Origin: Arthrobacter sp. V1I7
GTDB taxonomy: Bacteria > Actinomycetota > Actinomycetes > Actinomycetales > Micrococcaceae
Length of the DNA: 64,000 nucleotides
Assembly: GCF_030817015.1 (NCBI RefSeq)
Contig: NZ_JAUSYS010000001.1
Span: 3,038,001-3,102,000, forward strand
Direction: 5' to 3'
Part shown: positions 60,816 through 64,000 of the stretch, in pieces
How the letters are laid out: the number at the start of each line of letters is the position of its first letter
How positions within the stretch are numbered: the first letter of the stretch is position 1
Translations under genes and position numbers: made by a program
Notes under the pieces: generated by a model
The model's database searches: none
Told to the model about the DNA's origin: nothing
What the model saw: only the letters and a program-made list of their open reading frames with translations

Positions 60816-61721
60816 GTGGACTTGAGGCGGCTTCCGAGCCCCGATGACCTGCTGATCCTGCTGACCGTCGCCCGGCTGGGTCGGTTCAATGCGGTCGCGG
60901 AGACACTGGGCACCACCCACACGACCATCTCCCGCCGGATCCTCGCCCTGGACAAGCAGCTTGGCGGGCGCACCCTGGAGCGGAGCCCGCACGGCTGGGA
61001 GCTGACCGAGCTCGGCAGCCAGGCGGTCGCCGCGGCGGAAGCCATCGAGGGCACGCTGGGAGCGCTGTCCAGCACCATCGCCCGGACCGGAGATCTGCTG
61101 GCGGGCATGGTCCGGATCGCGACGCCGGACGGTTTCGGTGCCGCTTTCGTCGCTCCGGCGCTCGTGCGCCTGCAGCAGGAACATCCCCTGCTCAACGTGG
61201 AGATTCTCAGCGCCACCCGTAAGGTCAGCCAGAACCGCTCCGGAGTGGACCTTGAAGTGGTGGTAGGGAACCTGGACGTGACCAATGCGCAGACCATTTT
61301 CCTGAGCAACTACTTTCTGCGGCTCTACGCCAGCCCGCAGTACGCCCGGGAGCGCGGACTGCCGCTCACGCTCGACGACGTCCGGCAGCACGGTTTTGTC
61401 TCCTACGTGGAGTCCGCGCTCCAGGTTGCGGAACTCGGCCACCGCTCAACCCAGCTCCCGGTGCCGCGCAACAGTTTCCAGGCCACCAGCATCTTCGCCC
61501 AGCTCGAGGCCGTCCGACGCGGCGCGGGTATCGGGCTGCTGCCCAATTTCATGGTGGTGGGGAACCCGGACTTCCTGCCGGTCCTGCCCGACGACTTCCA
61601 GCGCCAGCTTCCCATCTGGGCGGTGGCACGCTCGGAATCGCTGCGCTCCGCCCCCGTGCAGGCCGTGATCGAGGCGGTCCGGATCGAGATTTCCGAACGC
61701 CAGGCAGTGCTCGCCGGCTGA
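60816..61721 (+). CDS. LysR-family regulator, probable control of mmsBA
   Basis: A 301-residue LysR protein. The N-terminal helix-turn-helix (DDLLILLTVARLGRFNAVAETLGTTHTTISRRI region, about 10-45) is followed by the helical linker and a periplasmic-binding-like effector domain (about 92-290). GTG at 60816 has GGAGGAG 7 bases upstream, decisive. Divergent to mmsB, so the effector is probably a valine-pathway intermediate such as 3-hydroxyisobutyrate. Slightly unusual pattern LGTTHTTISRRI (Thr pair) in the recognition helix. Confidence 0.9.
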   Translation: MDLRRLPSPDDLLILLTVARLGRFNAVAETLGTTHTTISRRILALDKQLGGRTLERSPHGWELTELGSQAVAAAEAIEGTLGALSSTIARTGDLLAGMVRIATPDGFGAAFVAPALVRLQQEHPLLNVEILSATRKVSQNRSGVDLEVVVGNLDVTNAQTIFLSNYFLRLYASPQYARERGLPLTLDDVRQHGFVSYVESALQVAELGHRSTQLPVPRNSFQATSIFAQLEAVRRGAGIGLLPNFMVVGNPDFLPVLPDDFQRQLPIWAVARSESLRSAPVQAVIEAVRIEISERQAVLAG

Positions 61722-61752
61722 GGCCGTGCGACGAGGAAACCGCAACCCGACA

Positions 61753-61795
61753 ACAACAGCCCTCGTCCCCGCGGAACGGGGACAAGGGCTGTTGT
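61753..61795 (+). terminator. Hairpin terminator after the LysR gene
   Basis: Stem arms 61753-61763 with 61785-61795 and 61765-61771 with 61777-61783, one mismatch between them, loop CGGAA. Followed by CGTCTGTT on the plus strand. Downstream ATTTCTTGCCG recurs several times before the MFS stop (about 61853-61890). Confidence 0.7.
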
Positions 61796-61877
61796 CGTCT
61801 GTTGGAAGTTACCGGCTGCTGGTTACTTCCTGGCTGCTACTTCCTGACTGCTGTTTTTGCCGTTCATTTCTTGCCGA

Positions 61878-63257
61878 TTATTTCTTGCCGGTGGCAAGCA
61901 GGTCCGCGGTGCCCTGGGCATCGGCGGCGTCGACGTCGTGGAGCGAGATCCCGCGGGTTTCCTTGAGCATGAACACCGCGAAGACGGTCACCATGCAGGC
62001 GCCGAGGAGGTAGAGCGCCACCGGTACGGAGGACTTGAACTGGCTCAGCAGCGCGGTGGCGATGATCGGAGCCAGCGAACCGGCCACGATCGAGGTGACC
62101 TGGTAGCCGAGCGAGACGCCGGAGTAGCGCATCCGGGTCGGGAACATCTCCGCCATGATGGCCGGCTGCCCGGCGTACATGAGGGCATGGAACAGCAGGC
62201 CGATGGTGATGGCGGCCAGGATGATGAGGTCGTTCTTGGTGTCCATCATCGGGAAGGCGAAGAAGCCCCAGGTGCCGCCGAGGATGGCGCCGGCCATGTA
62301 GACCGGCTTGCGGCCGTAGGCGTCCGAGAGCTTGCCGACCATCGGCACCGCGCAGAAGTGGATGAAGTGCGCGATCAGCAGGAGCAGCAGGATCCGGGAC
62401 GTGTCGGTCTGGACGATGATCTTCAGGTAGGTGATGGAGAAGGTGACCACGAGGTAGTAGAGGATGTTCTCCGCGAAGCGCAGGCCCATGGCGGTGAAGA
62501 CGCCGCGCGGGTAGCGGCGGAAGACCTCGGCGACGCCATAGCCCTTGTGCTCAACGACAACTTCCTTGCGGGCCTCCAGGAAGATGGGGGCGTCCTGGAC
62601 CTTGGTGCGGATGTAGTAGCCGACGATCACGATCACGGCGGAGAGCCAGAACGCCACGCGCCAGCCCCAGCTGAGGAATTCGGCGGGAGAGAGCAGCGAG
62701 GACAGCGCGAAAAGCACACCGGTGGCGAGCAGGTTGCCCATCGGAACTGCGGACTGCGGCCAGGAGGACCAGAAGCCGCGGGACTTGCTGGGGCTGTGCT
62801 CGGCCACGAGGAGGACCGCGCCGCCCCATTCGCCGCCGACGGCGAAGCCCTGGACGAAGCGGAGGAAGACGAGCAGGGCCGGCGCCCAGTAGCCGATCTG
62901 CTGGAACGTCGGGAGGCAGCCCATGGCGAAGGTAGCGACGCCGACCAGGATGATGCTGAGCTGGAGGAGCTGCTTGCGGCCGAACTTGTCGCCGAAGTGG
63001 CCGAAGACGATGCCGCCGATGGGGCGGGCCACGAAGCCGACGGCGTACGTCACGAAGGCGGCAATGATGCCGTCCAGCTCGGTGCCGGAATTCGGGAAGA
63101 ACAGCTTGCCGAAGACGAGGGTAGCGGCCGAGGCATAGAGGAAGAACTCGTACCATTCAACAACGGTGCCGGCCATGGAGGCCGTCACCACCTTCCTCAG
63201 GCCGGACGACTTGACGTCGGGCTCTTCGGGGCGCCTGGCGGCGTTTTGCGTGCTCAT
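61878..63257 (-). CDS. MHS-family MFS transporter (metabolite:H+ symporter)
   Basis: A 459-residue 12-helix transporter of the MHS subfamily (shikimate, alpha-ketoglutarate, proline/betaine or other metabolite symporters). Motif A appears twice: GHFGDKFGRKQLL after helix 2 and GKLSDAYGRKPVY after helix 8; GTVVEWYEFFLYASAATLVF marks helix 1 with the MHS-type WYEF. The substrate cannot be told. The mmsBA/LysR context suggests a short acid such as hydroxyisobutyrate, as inference only. ATG at 63257, weak ribosome-binding site. Confidence 0.88.
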   Translation of the reverse strand: MSTQNAARRPEEPDVKSSGLRKVVTASMAGTVVEWYEFFLYASAATLVFGKLFFPNSGTELDGIIAAFVTYAVGFVARPIGGIVFGHFGDKFGRKQLLQLSIILVGVATFAMGCLPTFQQIGYWAPALLVFLRFVQGFAVGGEWGGAVLLVAEHSPSKSRGFWSSWPQSAVPMGNLLATGVLFALSSLLSPAEFLSWGWRVAFWLSAVIVIVGYYIRTKVQDAPIFLEARKEVVVEHKGYGVAEVFRRYPRGVFTAMGLRFAENILYYLVVTFSITYLKIIVQTDTSRILLLLLIAHFIHFCAVPMVGKLSDAYGRKPVYMAGAILGGTWGFFAFPMMDTKNDLIILAAITIGLLFHALMYAGQPAIMAEMFPTRMRYSGVSLGYQVTSIVAGSLAPIIATALLSQFKSSVPVALYLLGACMVTVFAVFMLKETRGISLHDVDAADAQGTADLLATGKK

Positions 63258-63457
63258 TTCGACTCCTTCGGTGTCTCCGTCGACACACTATGGACCAGCG
63301 GGAGGACGACGCCTGTGATTTGGACCACCCGGCGTCATTCTCAACGAGTATGGTCCCTCCCGGCCTCAGCCTCAACGGCCATTAGTGCAGAGCGCGTCTG
63401 CAAAAATGCACAAGTTCGCCCGTTTTGCTTGAAGCGGTGGCGGTTTTAGGGCAGGGC

Positions 63458-64000
63458 CTAGCCGAAGAAGTTCTCCCGGAGCTGCCCGTTGAGCTGGCCG
63501 ATCTCGGTCAGGAAACCGTCGTGGCCGATCGGTGCCTGGATCACCTGCACCTCCACGGTCCCGGGCAGGGCCTCCGCGAGGGCGCGGGACTGGGCCGGGA
63601 AATACAGCCGGTCCGAGTCCACGGCTGCCACCAGGAACTCCGCCGTGGACGGCGCCAGGGCCTCCTCGAGTGCCCCGCGGCCGCGGCTGACGTCGTGGCT
63701 CATGAGGGCCTCGGTGATGGCGATATAGCTGTTCGCGTCGAATCGCCGGACGAGTTTGTTGCCCTGGTGGTCGAGGTAGCTTTCCACCTGGTAACGGCCC
63801 CGGCCGGACAGCGACCCGGCCTGCAACGGGGCCTCTGATTCCTGGGCATTCCGGCCGAAGCGTCCGTCCAGCTCGGCCGCGGAGCGGTAGGTGATGTGCG
63901 CGATGCGCCGTGCCAGGGCAAGGCCCGCCTCGGGTCCCGGGCCGCCGTAGTAGTCCCCGCCGTTGAAGCCGGGATCCTGGCGGATGGCGAGCGTCTGGGC
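63458..64000 (-). CDS. metX: Homoserine O-acetyltransferase, C-terminal part (cut by window edge)
   Basis: The last 180 residues of MetX, an alpha/beta-fold enzyme acetylating homoserine for methionine synthesis. Visible: ALARRIAHITYRSAAELDGRFGR, SYLDHQGNKLVRRFDANSYI, the catalytic Asp in AAVDSDRLYFP and the His in IGHDGFLTEIGQL. The start and the nucleophile lie beyond position 64000. Codon frame is open to the edge, so the gene is intact here. Confidence 0.93.
   Translation of the reverse strand, partial: AQTLAIRQDPGFNGGDYYGGPGPEAGLALARRIAHITYRSAAELDGRFGRNAQESEAPLQAGSLSGRGRYQVESYLDHQGNKLVRRFDANSYIAITEALMSHDVSRGRGALEEALAPSTAEFLVAAVDSDRLYFPAQSRALAEALPGTVEVQVIQAPIGHDGFLTEIGQLNGQLRENFFG

Overview
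The window is high-GC chromosomal DNA from an actinobacterium, most likely Arthrobacter or a close relative such as Pseudarthrobacter (Micrococcales). The evidence is the block rpsB-tsf-pyrH-frr-cdsA followed by a DivI1A-repeat gene, the dusB-dgt-dnaG-tRNA-Asn block, the frequent leaderless starts, and many actinobacterial-type regulators and transporters. I see no phage, plasmid, insertion sequence or CRISPR array. Both ends cut a gene: a PucR-like regulator on the left and metX on the right.

Layout. 1-3 kb: regulator fragment, a TSUP anion exporter, and a lipase maturation factor-like membrane protein. 3-8.6 kb: a tripartite tricarboxylate transporter (tctCBA) divergent from a CitA/DcuS-type histidine kinase and its response regulator. 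8.6-22.5 kb: a branched-chain amino acid, mainly leucine, degradation locus. It holds a CitE-like lyase, MaoC hydratase, 3-oxoacid CoA-transferase A/B, acyl-CoA dehydrogenase, biotin-dependent acyl-CoA carboxylase alpha and beta, a divergent TetR regulator, and the branched-chain keto acid dehydrogenase E1alpha/E1beta/E2 with a divergent Lrp/AsnC regulator. The gene set and order resemble the mycobacterial Rv2494-Rv2506 region. 22.7-28.8 kb: two acetate/carboxylate symporter modules, each a small membrane protein plus an SSS symporter, arranged around a LytS/LytTR-type two-component pair. 28.8-34 kb: the conserved translation and lipid block. 34-43 kb: a peptidase, a GcdH-like acyl-CoA dehydrogenase, a CAU tRNA, a glycosyltransferase, two transporters, a CDP-alcohol phosphatidyltransferase, a holin-X/DUF3618-like protein and a tandem-repeat array. 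43-53 kb: two identical tRNA-Asn genes, dnaG, dgt, dusB, a YibE/F protein, hydrolase and acetyltransferase genes, and glyS. 53-64 kb: small enzymes, the valine-pathway pair mmsA-mmsB with a divergent LysR regulator, an MHS-family transporter, and the end of metX.

How the genes fit together. The window is rich in carbon-source uptake and catabolism: tricarboxylates, acetate or pyruvate, leucine, valine and probably glutaryl-CoA. Each catabolic block is paired with a regulator and, in several cases, with a visible operator. These are two GTTA-N8-TAAC dyads at the TetR/carboxylase divergence, CRP/GlxR-type TGTGA-N6-TCACA sites at the bkd/Lrp and symporter/LytS divergences, a 36-bp palindrome over the promoter of the GcdH-like gene, and a 20-bp dyad at mmsB/LysR.

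The most unusual material is repetitive: a 116-117-bp intergenic tandem array near 42.3 kb with internal GGACATA/TATGTCC dyads, a duplicated hairpin-bearing element near 17.9 kb, a 23-bp array near 34.35 kb, and several in-frame minisatellites inside linker-coding DNA. I found no clear multi-gene system of wholly unknown type. The repeats and the unassigned operators are the best candidates for something undescribed.
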